A stretch of 7,570 bases of DNA. It comes from an uncultured Verrucomicrobium sp. GTDB taxonomy: Bacteria; Verrucomicrobiota; Verrucomicrobiia; Methylacidiphilales; GAS474. The stretch covers positions 1-7,570 of the forward strand of contig CAISZB010000010.1 in assembly GCA_903889845.1 (NCBI GenBank), read 5' to 3'. The notes under the pieces are model-generated. The model made no database searches and was not told where the DNA came from. It saw only the letters and a program-made list of their open reading frames with translations. The position numbers and the translations under genes were made by a program. Shown here one piece after another: positions 1-6,458 of this stretch (its first letter is position 1; every line of letters begins with the position of its first letter).

Positions 1-2
1 AT

Positions 3-262
3 GGGAGGAGCTTCGGAACCGAAGCGGCCTTCTCCCAATAGGGGTATAGGCGTTTTGGTGCCGTCTTCCCACGCCGTACGTACCCTCGGAGATTCGGGGA
101 TTCAGCCGAGGCTGCGCCTCGGGAGGAGAATAGCCTCCAGAGAGCGCTCCTCTTCCCCTACGGGCTCTTAGCTGGAGGCTGAGGGGGCACCCCTCAGAAG
201 CCTACAAGGTGCGTTCGTCGCGACCCACCCGGGTCCGCTCCCCGGTCCCGAAGGGCCGCACC
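3..262. ncRNA. Unidentified structured RNA candidate or long structured leader upstream of accA
   Basis: This gene-free stretch is dense in perfect inverted repeats. GGGAG 3-7 pairs with CTCCC 32-36 around GCTTCG/CGAAGC (10-15/20-25). GGGTA 42-46 pairs with TACCC 81-85 around GGCGT/ACGCC (49-53/71-75). CCGAGGC 106-112 pairs with GCCTCGG 116-122. AGCCTCCAG 132-140 pairs with CTGGAGGCT 172-180, extended inward by AGAGC/GCTCT (141-145/164-168). CTGAGGGG 179-186 pairs with CCCCTCAG 190-197 and competes for two bases with the previous stem. GGTGCG 208-213 pairs with CGCACC 257-262 and encloses two small hairpins (222-235 and 243-258). The stems are seen directly; the function is not. I found no RNase P, tmRNA, SRP or T-box hallmark. 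The stretch around 193-225 faintly recalls the 3' half of 6S RNA, but I would not name it. The strand is undetermined because stems read equally both ways. It could be a separate small RNA or the accA leader. Confidence 0.45.
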
Positions 263-327
263 CACAACCTCGCGCCCCCTTCCACCCCAAAAAATCGCGT
301 TGTCATCCCCGCCCGAGAACGGCATAA

Positions 328-334
328 GAGGGAG
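328..334 (+). promoter_or_regulatory. Ribosome binding site that decides the accA start
   Basis: The purine run GAGGGA, ending ten bases before the ATG at 345, is a reasonable SD. The reading frame stays open upstream to a TTG at 300, but that codon has no SD and lies beyond this site. The ATG at 345 is therefore preferred. Confidence 0.7.
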
Positions 335-344
335 TTCCCCCGCC

Positions 345-1409
345 ATGTCAAAGCCTTCCGCCCCCGTCAAAGCGAAGACGTCGTCGATTCCGGTCCCTGC
401 GAACCGGGCCGCCCTCGCGCCGTTGGAGTTCGAGAAGCCGGTCGTCGAGCTGGAGAAGATGTTGGCCGACCTGAAGGCCCGCTGCGCCGATCACGACGTC
501 GACCTGGAGAAGGAGATCGCCGCGCAAGAGGTCAAGATCGCCGAGACGCGCCGCAAGATTTACGAGAAGCTGACCCCCTGGCAGCGCGTCCAGATCGTCC
601 GCCACGGGCAGCGCCCCTTCTTCCTCGACTATTCCAACCGCCTGTTCGCCGACTTCACGGAGCTGTGCGGCGACCGCCTCTACGGGAACGACCGGGCGAT
701 CCTCGGCGGCCTCGCCACCTTCGAGGGGCAGTCGGTCCTCGTCATCGGCCAGCAGAAGGGGCGGGACGTGAAGGAGAACATTCTCCGCAACTTCGGCAGC
801 CCCCATCCCGAGGGGTACCGGAAGGCCCTCCGCCTCATGGAACTGGCCGACAAGTTCAATATCCCCGTCCTCTGCTTCATCGACACCCCCGGCGCCTATC
901 CCGGCCTCGGTTCCGAGGAGCGGCACATCGGCGAGGCGATCGCCGTCAACCTCCGGGAAATGTTCAAGCTCCGCGTCCCGATCGTCGCGGTCGTCCTCGG
1001 CGAGGGCGGCAGCGGCGGCGCGCTGGGCATCGGCATCGCCGACCGGGTGCTGCTCTTGGAGAACGCCTACTATTCCGTCATCTCCCCCGAGGGATGCGCG
1101 GCGATCCTCTGGGGATCGGCGGCCCACGCCCCGAAGGCGGCCGAGGCGCTGAAGATGAATGCCGTCGATCTGCTGGAGATGGGCCTCATCGACGAGGTCG
1201 TGCCGGAACCGGTCGGCGGGGCGCACCGGGATTGGGACGCCGCCGCCGAGTCGGTCCGCGCCGCCATCGCGAAGCAGCTCCGCCAGCTCCGGAAGCTCTC
1301 CCCGGAGGAGCTCCGCGAGACCCGCTACGAGAAATTCCGCCGCTACGGCCAGTTCGAGGAAGAGCAGACGCAACTCTCCAAGCTCGCACGCGGCAAGGTC
1401 CGCAAGTAA
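345..1409 (+). CDS. accA: Acetyl-CoA carboxylase carboxyltransferase subunit alpha (AccA)
   Basis: AccA pairs with AccD to form the carboxyltransferase of acetyl-CoA carboxylase. The complex moves the carboxyl group from carboxybiotin on AccB to acetyl-CoA, giving malonyl-CoA for fatty-acid synthesis in the cytoplasm. The 354-residue product has the AccA hallmarks in order: LEFEKP near 27, a charged helical region to about 75, QKGRDVKENILRNFG near 137-151, PEGYRKALRLM near 155, FIDTPGAYPG near 178-187, the glycine-rich GEGGSGGALGIG near 219-230 that helps form the active site, and YSVISPEGCAAILW near 243-256. E. coli AccA is 319 residues. The extra length here is an N-terminal extension of about 25 residues rich in Lys, Pro, Ser and Ala, plus a charged C-terminus. 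The start is the ATG after GAGGGA. accD is not in the window, so the subunits are encoded apart. thrS starts 60 bp downstream with no terminator hairpin seen between them, so co-transcription is possible. Identification is secure. Confidence 0.97.
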   Translation: MSKPSAPVKAKTSSIPVPANRAALAPLEFEKPVVELEKMLADLKARCADHDVDLEKEIAAQEVKIAETRRKIYEKLTPWQRVQIVRHGQRPFFLDYSNRLFADFTELCGDRLYGNDRAILGGLATFEGQSVLVIGQQKGRDVKENILRNFGSPHPEGYRKALRLMELADKFNIPVLCFIDTPGAYPGLGSEERHIGEAIAVNLREMFKLRVPIVAVVLGEGGSGGALGIGIADRVLLLENAYYSVISPEGCAAILWGSAAHAPKAAEALKMNAVDLLEMGLIDEVVPEPVGGAHRDWDAAAESVRAAIAKQLRQLRKLSPEELRETRYEKFRRYGQFEEEQTQLSKLARGKVRK

Positions 1410-1469
1410 CCGGGGCCTCGCCCCATTCGATTCTTTCCCCCGTTTTCCCGTCCCCCCTGATTTTATTGC

Positions 1470-3260
1470 ATGAACGAACTTGAGACGATCCGCCACTCGG
1501 CCGCCCACGTGCTGGCCACGGCCCTCCTCGAACTCTGGCCCGAGGCCCAATTCGCCGCCGGACCGCCCGTCGAGCAGGGGTTCTACTACGACGTCGATCT
1601 GCCCCACCGCGTCAGCCCCGAGGACTTCCCGAAGATCGAGGCCGTGGTTTCCCGCATCCTTTCCGAAAAGCAGCCTTTCGTCCGGGAGGTGATCTCCCGC
1701 GACGACGCGCAGGCGATGGCCGAGCGGGGGGAACTCGCCGCCCTCGCCCCGCGCCCGACTCCGAGCGTCTTCAAGCTCGATATCTTGAAGGGCATCCCGG
1801 AGGGGGAGACGATCACCCTCTATCGCAACGCCGCCTTCACCGACCTCTGCGCCGGGCCCCACGTCGCCGACACGGGGAAGATCGGCGCGTTCAAGCTGAC
1901 CCACGTCGCCAGCGCCTATTACAAGGGCGACGAGAAGAATCCCCAGCTCCAGCGCATTTACGGAACCGCCTTCGCCACGCAGGCGGAGATGGACGCCCAC
2001 TTCGCCATGCTAGAGGAGGCGAAGAAGCGCGATCACCGGAAGCTGGGCAAGGAGCTGCAGCTCTTCACCTTCGACGAGGACGTCGGCCCCGGCCTCCCCC
2101 TTTGGCTGCCGAAGGGGACGGTCCTCATCGAGGAGTTGGAAAAGCTGGCGAAGGAGACCGAGTTCGCCGCCGGCTACCAGCGTGTCCGCACGCCCCACAT
2201 CGCCCGGGAGAAGCTCTACAAGACGAGCGGCCACCTGCCCTATTACGCGGAGAGCATGTTCCCGCCGATGGAGCTGAAGGAAGACGCCGACGACAAGGAG
2301 CCGGTCCGCTACTACCTGAAGGCGATGAACTGCCCGCATCATCACAAGCTCTTCGCCGCCGTCCCCCGCAGCTACCGGGACCTGCCGCTGCGCTTCGCCG
2401 AATACGGGGCCTGCTACCGCTACGAGCAGTCGGGCGAGCTCTTCGGCCTGATGCGCGTCCGCGCGATGCAGATGAACGACGCCCACATCTATTGCACGGC
2501 GGAGCAGTTCGCCTCCGAATTCCGCGCCGTGAACGAGATGTACCTGAAGTACTTCAAGATCTTCGGCATCGAGAAATACCGGATGCGCTTCTCGACGCAC
2601 GATCCGGCGAAGCTCGGCCAGAAGTACGTCGATGAGCCGGAGTTGTGGAAGAAGACCGAGGAGATGGTCCGCAATGTCCTCGTCGAGACCGGTGTCGATT
2701 TCGTCGAGGTGCCGAACGAGGGCGCTTTCTACGGCCCGAAGATCGACGTCCAGGTCTGGAGCGCCATCGGGCGCGAGTTCACCCTCGCGACGAACCAAGT
2801 CGACTTCGCTGTCCCCGCCCGCTTCGGGTTGGAATTCACCACCTCGGGCAACACGAAGGAGACCCCCCTCTGCATCCACCGCGCCCCGCTGGGAACCCAC
2901 GAGCGCTTCATCGGTTTCCTGATTGAGCACTTTGCCGGGGACTTCCCCCTGTGGCTGGCGCCGGAGCAGGTCCGCATCCTGCCGGTGAACCCGGAATGCA
3001 ATGCCGAGGCCGAAGCCCTGGCCGCGGAGCTGCGCGGCAAGTCGATCCGCGCCGCCGTTGACGGTAGCCGGGACAAGCTCGGCGCAAAGATTCGGCTTGC
3101 CCAGGTGGAGAAAACCCCTTACATGGTCGTCCTAGGCAAAAATGAGGTTGCTAACCGTCAACTATCCGTCCGCAGCCGCAAGCACGGCGATCTCGGCGTG
3201 ATCGACAGGGCCGCTTTCTTCTCGCGCATCGAATCGGAAATTTCCGAACGAGCCTTATAG
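1470..3260 (+). CDS. thrS: Threonyl-tRNA synthetase lacking the TGS domain
   Basis: This class II aminoacyl-tRNA synthetase charges tRNA-Thr with threonine and clears mischarged serine. The 596-residue product opens directly in the editing domain. Its editing zinc-site residues are present: H9 and H13 (HSAAH), C127 and H131 (CAGPH). The catalytic core follows from about 190 to 490. Motif 2 is YRYE with R317 and E319. Motif 3 lies around R479 (ERFIG). The active-site zinc ligands are C288 (MNCP), H339 (DAHIY) and H470 (IHR). The anticodon-binding domain runs from about W495 to the end. E. coli ThrRS is 642 residues and starts with a TGS domain of about 60 residues, which is absent here. Only 60 bp separate this ATG from accA, so no missed upstream exon or frameshift could hold it. 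The ATG has no SD; the leader is pyrimidine-rich. The MNCPHHH variant replaces the E. coli MNCPGH. All catalytic residues are intact, so activity is expected. Confidence 0.98.
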   Translation: MNELETIRHSAAHVLATALLELWPEAQFAAGPPVEQGFYYDVDLPHRVSPEDFPKIEAVVSRILSEKQPFVREVISRDDAQAMAERGELAALAPRPTPSVFKLDILKGIPEGETITLYRNAAFTDLCAGPHVADTGKIGAFKLTHVASAYYKGDEKNPQLQRIYGTAFATQAEMDAHFAMLEEAKKRDHRKLGKELQLFTFDEDVGPGLPLWLPKGTVLIEELEKLAKETEFAAGYQRVRTPHIAREKLYKTSGHLPYYAESMFPPMELKEDADDKEPVRYYLKAMNCPHHHKLFAAVPRSYRDLPLRFAEYGACYRYEQSGELFGLMRVRAMQMNDAHIYCTAEQFASEFRAVNEMYLKYFKIFGIEKYRMRFSTHDPAKLGQKYVDEPELWKKTEEMVRNVLVETGVDFVEVPNEGAFYGPKIDVQVWSAIGREFTLATNQVDFAVPARFGLEFTTSGNTKETPLCIHRAPLGTHERFIGFLIEHFAGDFPLWLAPEQVRILPVNPECNAEAEALAAELRGKSIRAAVDGSRDKLGAKIRLAQVEKTPYMVVLGKNEVANRQLSVRSRKHGDLGVIDRAAFFSRIESEISERAL

Positions 3261-3351
3261 CTCCACGCCTTAAGCCTACCCCCCCGCACACCGTCCTCTT
3301 TCTTCAGTAACCCCAACCCCTCCGTCGCCCACCCCAAGCACACCCCCCTCC
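3261..3351 (+). other. C-rich, G-poor thrS-infC spacer
   Basis: By hand count these 91 bases contain 52 C and only 8 G. I see no stem, no SD and no promoter-like element. Unstructured C-over-G RNA is the known character of Rho-utilisation (rut) sites and of leaders bound by ribosomal protein S1. Either role is only inferred here. A stop codon in the infC frame lies at 3271-3273. Confidence 0.5.
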
Positions 3352-4038
3352 GTGGCCCGCCCCCCCAGAAACTTCAATAGTGGTCGCTTCAGCCACCACA
3401 CCCATCGTCACAACCATTTCATCCGTGCCCGCGAAGTCTTCGTGATCGGCGCGGACGGGAAGCCCGCCGGGACGATGGCCACGGCCGATGCCCTCGCTCT
3501 CGCGAAGCGGGACGGCCTCGACCTCGTCGAGATTTCCCCCAACGCGAATCCCCCCGTCTGCCGGATCACCGACTACGGCAAGTTCCGCTACGAGCAGGCG
3601 AAGAAGGAGAAGGACTCCAAGAAGCACGGCGGCGCGACGAAGGTGAAGGAGATGCAGTTCCACGTGAACATCGATCCCCACGACTACGGCATCAAGATGC
3701 GCCGGGCCGAGGGCTTCATGTGGAAGGGGATGAAAGTGAAGTTCTCCCTCTACCTCCGGGGTCGGGAAAACCTCCACAAGGACCTGGCTGTGATCCTGAT
3801 GAACAAGGTCCGGACCGACCTCCTCCACATCGGCGTCGCCGATCAGGACCCGAAATTGGTTGGCAAAAGCATCTCGATGATGCTAGCACCGTTACCCCTC
3901 CAGAAACGGAGCCGCCGCTTCACGACCGATGACTATATCGACGAAGTGGAGGACGACGACGTCAAGGAGGGGACGGAATCCGAGGGCCAGGAGGGGGAAA
4001 ACCCCGAAACGGACAGCGGAACGAAAGCCCAAGCCTGA
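3352..4038 (+). CDS. infC: Translation initiation factor IF-3 with acidic C-terminal tail
   Basis: IF3 binds the 30S subunit, keeps it apart from 50S and checks the start codon and initiator tRNA. The N-domain is recognised by IRAREVFVIG near 24-33 and DLVEISPNANPPVCRITDYGK near 57-77. A lysine-rich linker follows (about 79-100). The C-domain has FHVNIDPHDYGIKMRRA near 103-119, LRGRENLHKDLA near 135-146 and LVGKSISMMLAPLP near 169-182. The core ends near F190. A tail of about 38 residues follows, rich in Asp, Glu, Gly and Thr, and takes the length to 228 (E. coli IF3 is 180). The N-terminus carries five His in eight residues (15-22). The start is GTG: between the in-frame stop at 3271 and this codon I see no ATG or TTG. 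There is no SD. E. coli infC also uses a non-ATG start (AUU), which lets IF3 repress itself; GTG would be a weaker form of that idea, as inference only. rpmI lies 51 bp downstream. Confidence 0.97.
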   Translation: MARPPRNFNSGRFSHHTHRHNHFIRAREVFVIGADGKPAGTMATADALALAKRDGLDLVEISPNANPPVCRITDYGKFRYEQAKKEKDSKKHGGATKVKEMQFHVNIDPHDYGIKMRRAEGFMWKGMKVKFSLYLRGRENLHKDLAVILMNKVRTDLLHIGVADQDPKLVGKSISMMLAPLPLQKRSRRFTTDDYIDEVEDDDVKEGTESEGQEGENPETDSGTKAQA

Positions 4039-4069
4039 TAGAAGTCAGAAGCCAGAAGCTAGAAGTCAG
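4039..4069 (+). repeat. Short direct repeat in the infC-rpmI spacer
   Basis: TAGAAGTCAG occurs at 4039-4048 and again at 4060-4069, with the related CAGAAGC units between. It starts one base after the infC stop. The AG-rich tract differs in composition from the surrounding C-rich spacers and lies just upstream of the rpmI SD. No function is evident; replication slippage is the simplest origin. Confidence 0.6.
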
Positions 4070-4089
4070 CAGTTTACAGAGAGAAGTTT

Positions 4090-4305
4090 ATGCCCAAAGC
4101 CATTGCCAGAAGTAAGACGAAAAAAGCGGTCTCCAAGCGGTTCAAGATTACCGCTACCGGGAAGATCCTGACCTCCCGCGCCGGGCGCCGCCACCTGGCC
4201 TCCTCCAAGAACCGCAAACGGATGCGGAGCCTCGGGAAGGTCAAGCAGGTCGACGTGACCGACGAGTATCGGATCAAGTCGAACCTGCCTTTTAGCAAGC
4301 GCTAA
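4090..4305 (+). CDS. rpmI: 50S ribosomal protein L35
   Basis: L35 is a small basic protein of the large ribosomal subunit. The 71-residue product shows the family pattern: PKAIARSKTKKAVSKRFKIT at the N-terminus, GKILTSRAGRRHLASSKNRKRMRSLGK in the middle and the C-terminal YRIKSNLPFSKR. The usual length is about 65, so it is complete with a few extra residues. The ATG is preceded by a modest purine-rich SD (GAGAGAAG, about 4079-4086). It is the third gene of the thrS-infC-rpmI series but is not followed by rplT as in most bacteria. A palindrome and a strong hairpin end this transcription unit. In E. coli and Bacillus, L20 represses this operon through a leader RNA upstream of rpmI or infC. I see no obvious equivalent fold in the 51-bp spacer here. 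Confidence 0.97.
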   Translation: MPKAIARSKTKKAVSKRFKITATGKILTSRAGRRHLASSKNRKRMRSLGKVKQVDVTDEYRIKSNLPFSKR

Positions 4306-4314
4306 GGGTCGATG

Positions 4315-4382
4315 CAGAGGGAGGGGCTCCTCCCTCTGGACTCCCTCAAGGGCGGACCGTTGTCCGTCCGGGTCTGGGGAGT
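4315..4382. repeat. Palindromic intergenic element downstream of rpmI
   Basis: CAGAGGGAGG (4315-4324) and CCTCCCTCTG (4329-4338) form a perfect 10-bp stem with a four-base loop. It is followed by ACTCCC/GGGAGT (4340-4345/4377-4382) enclosing CGGAC/GTCCG (4353-4357/4362-4366). The tandem-hairpin form and position beside a gene end resemble dispersed REP-like intergenic repeats. Copy number cannot be judged from one window. It has no U-tract, so it is not itself an intrinsic terminator, though it could protect the rpmI mRNA 3' end. Confidence 0.55.
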
Positions 4383-4405
4383 TAAAAGGTCGCTTTCAAA
4401 AAGCT

Positions 4406-4447
4406 AAAAGCCAAGGGAAGCCCGGAAGGGGTTTCCCTTGGCTTTTT
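4406..4447. terminator. Bidirectional intrinsic terminator between rpmI and the MCP gene
   Basis: AAAAGCCAAGGGAA (4406-4419) pairs perfectly with TTCCCTTGGCTTTT (4433-4446), and an inner CCC/GGG (4421-4423/4428-4430) closes the loop. The right arm ends in a T-run to 4447. The left arm starts with four A, so the minus-strand transcript also gets a U-tail. It lies between the convergent rpmI and MCP genes and can serve both. Confidence 0.9.
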
Positions 4448-4472
4448 GTGTTTTCCCGATGCGCTGCCGGAT

Positions 4473-6170
4473 TCAGGAGGCGGCGGTGAAAGGGGACTTG
4501 GCGGCCAGCCTGAAGGGGATGGCCCTTTCCGAGGAGACGCGCCCCGTCATTTTGGGCGGGGCGATATGGCGGGTGAGGTCTGAAGGGTGCGACGAGGTGG
4601 CCTTGAAGCGGGGGGTCGGCGTCCCCTCGACCTCGACCTGGGCCAGGTTCGAGTCGATCAGGGCCATGAGGTTGGAGACGTTTTGCTGGAGGGTCATGGC
4701 CTGGGCGCTCAGTTCCTCGGCCGCGGCGGCGGTTTCCTCCGAGGTGGCCGCGTTCTTCTGGGTCACGCCGTCGATGTCCTGCATGGCCGTATTGATCTGG
4801 GTGAGGCCGTTGGTTTGTTCCTTCGTGGCGTGGGAGACCTCGGTGCTGATGCCGTTCACTTCCTGGATGAGGCCGGCGATTTCCTTGAGCCGGTTCTCGA
4901 CGAGGGTCGATTTCTCCAGGAGGGCCCCGACGGTGGAGGCGACTTTCTCGCTGATCTGGGCCCCGGCGTGGCTTCGGTGGATCGTCGCCTCGATGAGGGC
5001 GGAGGTGTTTTTCGCCGCCTCGGCGCTGCGCTGGGCGAGGGCGCGGACTTCCTCGGCGACGACGGCGAACCCGGCCCCGGCCTCCCCGGCGCGGGCGGCC
5101 TCGACGGCGGCGTTGAGGGCCAGGATGTTCGTCTGGAAGGCGATTTCGTCGATGGTCTTGATGATCTTCGCGATGTCGTTGCTGGAGGAGCGCATGGCCT
5201 GCATCGCCGTCTCCATCTCCCGGCTGGTGGCGCCGACTTCCTGAAGGGTGACGGCCATGGCCTCGACGTCGGTCAGGCCGAGGGTGACGGCGCTCTTCGT
5301 CCGGCCCGCCGAATTGGAGGCGGTGCCGGTGCGGTCCTGGTTCTGCTTGCCGAGGATCGAGAGTTCCTCGAGCGAGGCGCTGGTCTCCTCGATGGAGGCG
5401 GCCTGGTTGCTGGTCCCCTCGGCGAGGGACTGGCTGGCGGAGGAGAGGGTCTCGGCGACGTTCTTGAGCTGGTCGGAGCCTACGGAGAGGTCGGCGGCGA
5501 CGCGGCGCAGGGTGCCGTTGGTGGAGCGGATGATGATCCAGGAGGTGGCGACCGCGAGGAGGAGGGTGAGGAGGGAGGCCCCGATCATCAGGTTCTTTGT
5601 GAACTGAGTCGACTGGCGGATCGAGGCGGCGGCGTCGTAGGCGTTCTGCTTCACGTCGCCGGAGAGCTTGGTGACGGCTTTCACATACCCGTCGAGGAGG
5701 GGGGCAACGGTGGCCTGGAACTCGGCATTGGCCCCGGCCTTGTCGCCCTTCTGGCTGAGATCGAGGACCTTCGCCCGGGCGTCCCGGTAGCGGCTTCGGA
5801 AATCGATGATGGTGGCATATTCGCTGCGGGCCTGATCGGTCGTTAGCGTCGCCTCGTAGGTTTTATATTTCTCGACGGCGACGGCGCTGTTGTCGTTCAT
5901 CTGCCGTTCGATGCGGAGCATCTCGTCGGGATTGGTCGAGGAAATGTGGGCGAACAGGAGGTAGCGGTTGGTGAGCACGGACTGCTTGATCCCGTCGAGG
6001 GCGTCGAGGCGGACCAGTTCGGTGTTCTGCATGGCCTTCATCTTGTTCCCGATGGAAGAGGAGATGCCGATGCTGGTGACCGAGACGGCGATGAGGATGA
6101 CGATGAGGACCGCGAAGCCCAAAATGATTTTTTTGGCGATCGTCATTTGGGAGGGACTGGTCGATTTCAT
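4473..6170 (-). CDS. Methyl-accepting chemotaxis protein with 4HB-type sensor, HAMP not recognisable
   Basis: This is a membrane chemoreceptor that would control CheA through CheW. The 565-residue product has a short cytoplasmic N-terminus, membrane segment 1 (about 15-37), a helical periplasmic sensor resembling four-helix-bundle MCP domains (about 38-193), membrane segment 2 (about 194-214) and a long cytoplasmic signalling domain. The conserved hairpin tip is at about 339-370 ([20 protein letters not shown] then [18 protein letters not shown]). Two sites fit the methylation consensus: [10 protein letters not shown] at 257-266 and [10 protein letters not shown] at 474-483. After membrane segment 2 the chain passes within about 25 residues to the methylation helix, leaving no room for a normal HAMP of about 50 residues. 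There is no C-terminal CheR-tethering pentapeptide; about 50 low-complexity residues end the protein. The ATG at 6170 has no clear SD; an ATG eight codons later is an alternative. The ligand is unknown. It sits alone, opposite to its ribosomal-protein neighbours. Confidence 0.95.
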   Translation of the reverse strand: MKSTSPSQMTIAKKIILGFAVLIVILIAVSVTSIGISSSIGNKMKAMQNTELVRLDALDGIKQSVLTNRYLLFAHISSTNPDEMLRIERQMNDNSAVAVEKYKTYEATLTTDQARSEYATIIDFRSRYRDARAKVLDLSQKGDKAGANAEFQATVAPLLDGYVKAVTKLSGDVKQNAYDAAASIRQSTQFTKNLMIGASLLTLLLAVATSWIIIRSTNGTLRRVAADLSVGSDQLKNVAETLSSASQSLAEGTSNQAASIEETSASLEELSILGKQNQDRTGTASNSAGRTKSAVTLGLTDVEAMAVTLQEVGATSREMETAMQAMRSSSNDIAKIIKTIDEIAFQTNILALNAAVEAARAGEAGAGFAVVAEEVRALAQRSAEAAKNTSALIEATIHRSHAGAQISEKVASTVGALLEKSTLVENRLKEIAGLIQEVNGISTEVSHATKEQTNGLTQINTAMQDIDGVTQKNAATSEETAAAAEELSAQAMTLQQNVSNLMALIDSNLAQVEVEGTPTPRFKATSSHPSDLTRHIAPPKMTGRVSSERAIPFRLAAKSPFTAAS

Positions 6171-6282
6171 AAGAGAGGCGTGGGTGAGCTTCTGTTTTTG
6201 GAAGGCTAAGATGTTTTACTTTATCTACCTCATTGAACCGTACTTGCTGCGGCATTGCTGTCGGTCTTTCTCCTGCATGGCT

Positions 6283-6298
6283 GTAGGATTTGTCCTAC
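6283..6298. promoter_or_regulatory. Perfect palindrome, candidate operator
   Basis: GTAGGA (6283-6288) and TCCTAC (6293-6298) flank TTTG, a dyad with the spacing of a dimeric regulator site. It lies about 113 bp upstream of the MCP ATG and overlaps the weak rplT -35 candidate. It has no U-tract, so a terminator is unlikely. The regulator is unknown; the operator role is inference. Confidence 0.3.
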
Positions 6299-6367
6299 GT
6301 TGTTTGGCTTGTGTTAAGTAATCGAGGGGGGGTGAGTCGGGAAAAAGAAAAAGATGCGCTTTACAGC

Positions 6368-6427
6368 GATGGGAAAAGCGGCATCATCACCCTTCCCGTC
6401 AAATGGTCCGGCAGCGAAAACGCCGGA
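6368..6427 (+). promoter_or_regulatory. Structured rplT leader, possible L20 autoregulatory element
   Basis: In the rplT 5' leader GATGGGAA (6368-6375) can pair with TTCCCGTC (6393-6400) with one G-U pair, and TCCGGC (6407-6412) pairs with GCCGGA (6422-6427) around an A-rich loop. A small CGCT/AGCG hairpin lies just upstream. L20 is known to repress its own operon by binding leader RNA that mimics its 23S rRNA site. As rplT is a separate unit here, this is where such an element would be expected. The stems are seen; the L20 link is inference. Confidence 0.3.
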
Positions 6428-6452
6428 AATTGAAGGGAACTTGAATTAAGAC

Positions 6453-6458
6453 AAAGGA
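6453..6458 (+). promoter_or_regulatory. Strong rplT ribosome binding site
   Basis: AAAGGA sits six bases before the rplT ATG. It is the clearest SD in the window and fixes the start. It contrasts with thrS, infC and the last gene, which have none. Confidence 0.85.

Noticed and set aside
1..171. Small open frame of 56 codons beginning at the first base
   Set aside because: It lies over strong RNA-like stems, its translation is Arg/Ser/Pro-rich without motif, and there is no visible ribosome site. It also cannot be excluded that it is an artefact of the window edge.
3..262. RNase P, tmRNA, SRP RNA or T-box identity for the left-edge structure
   Set aside because: The invariant sequence motifs of each were looked for on both strands and not found. 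A 6S-like similarity near 193-225 is too weak to name.
300..344. Alternative accA start at TTG 300
   Set aside because: It is in frame, but has no SD and would lie upstream of the GAGGGA site that fits the ATG at 345.
209..1483. Open frame of 424 codons on the plus strand overlapping accA
   Set aside because: The Arg/Pro-rich translation is the out-of-frame reading of accA.
348..2000. Long open frame of 550 codons on the minus strand across accA and thrS
   Set aside because: It is a shadow of two securely identified genes. GC-rich codon third positions keep the opposite frame open, and the translation shows no family motif.
2010..2930. Minus-strand open frame of 306 codons inside thrS
   Set aside because: It is antisense to conserved ThrRS catalytic motifs and has no protein-like features of its own.
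4587..5846. Open frame of 419 codons on the plus strand across the MCP gene
   Set aside because: The Gly/Asp/Leu-rich translation is an antisense mirror of the MCP coding sequence, with no recognisable domain.
5863..6255. Minus-strand frame of 130 codons overlapping the MCP 5' end
   Set aside because: Most of it is the MCP coding strand read out of frame, giving His/Arg-rich nonsense; the upstream part has no SD and no family resemblance.
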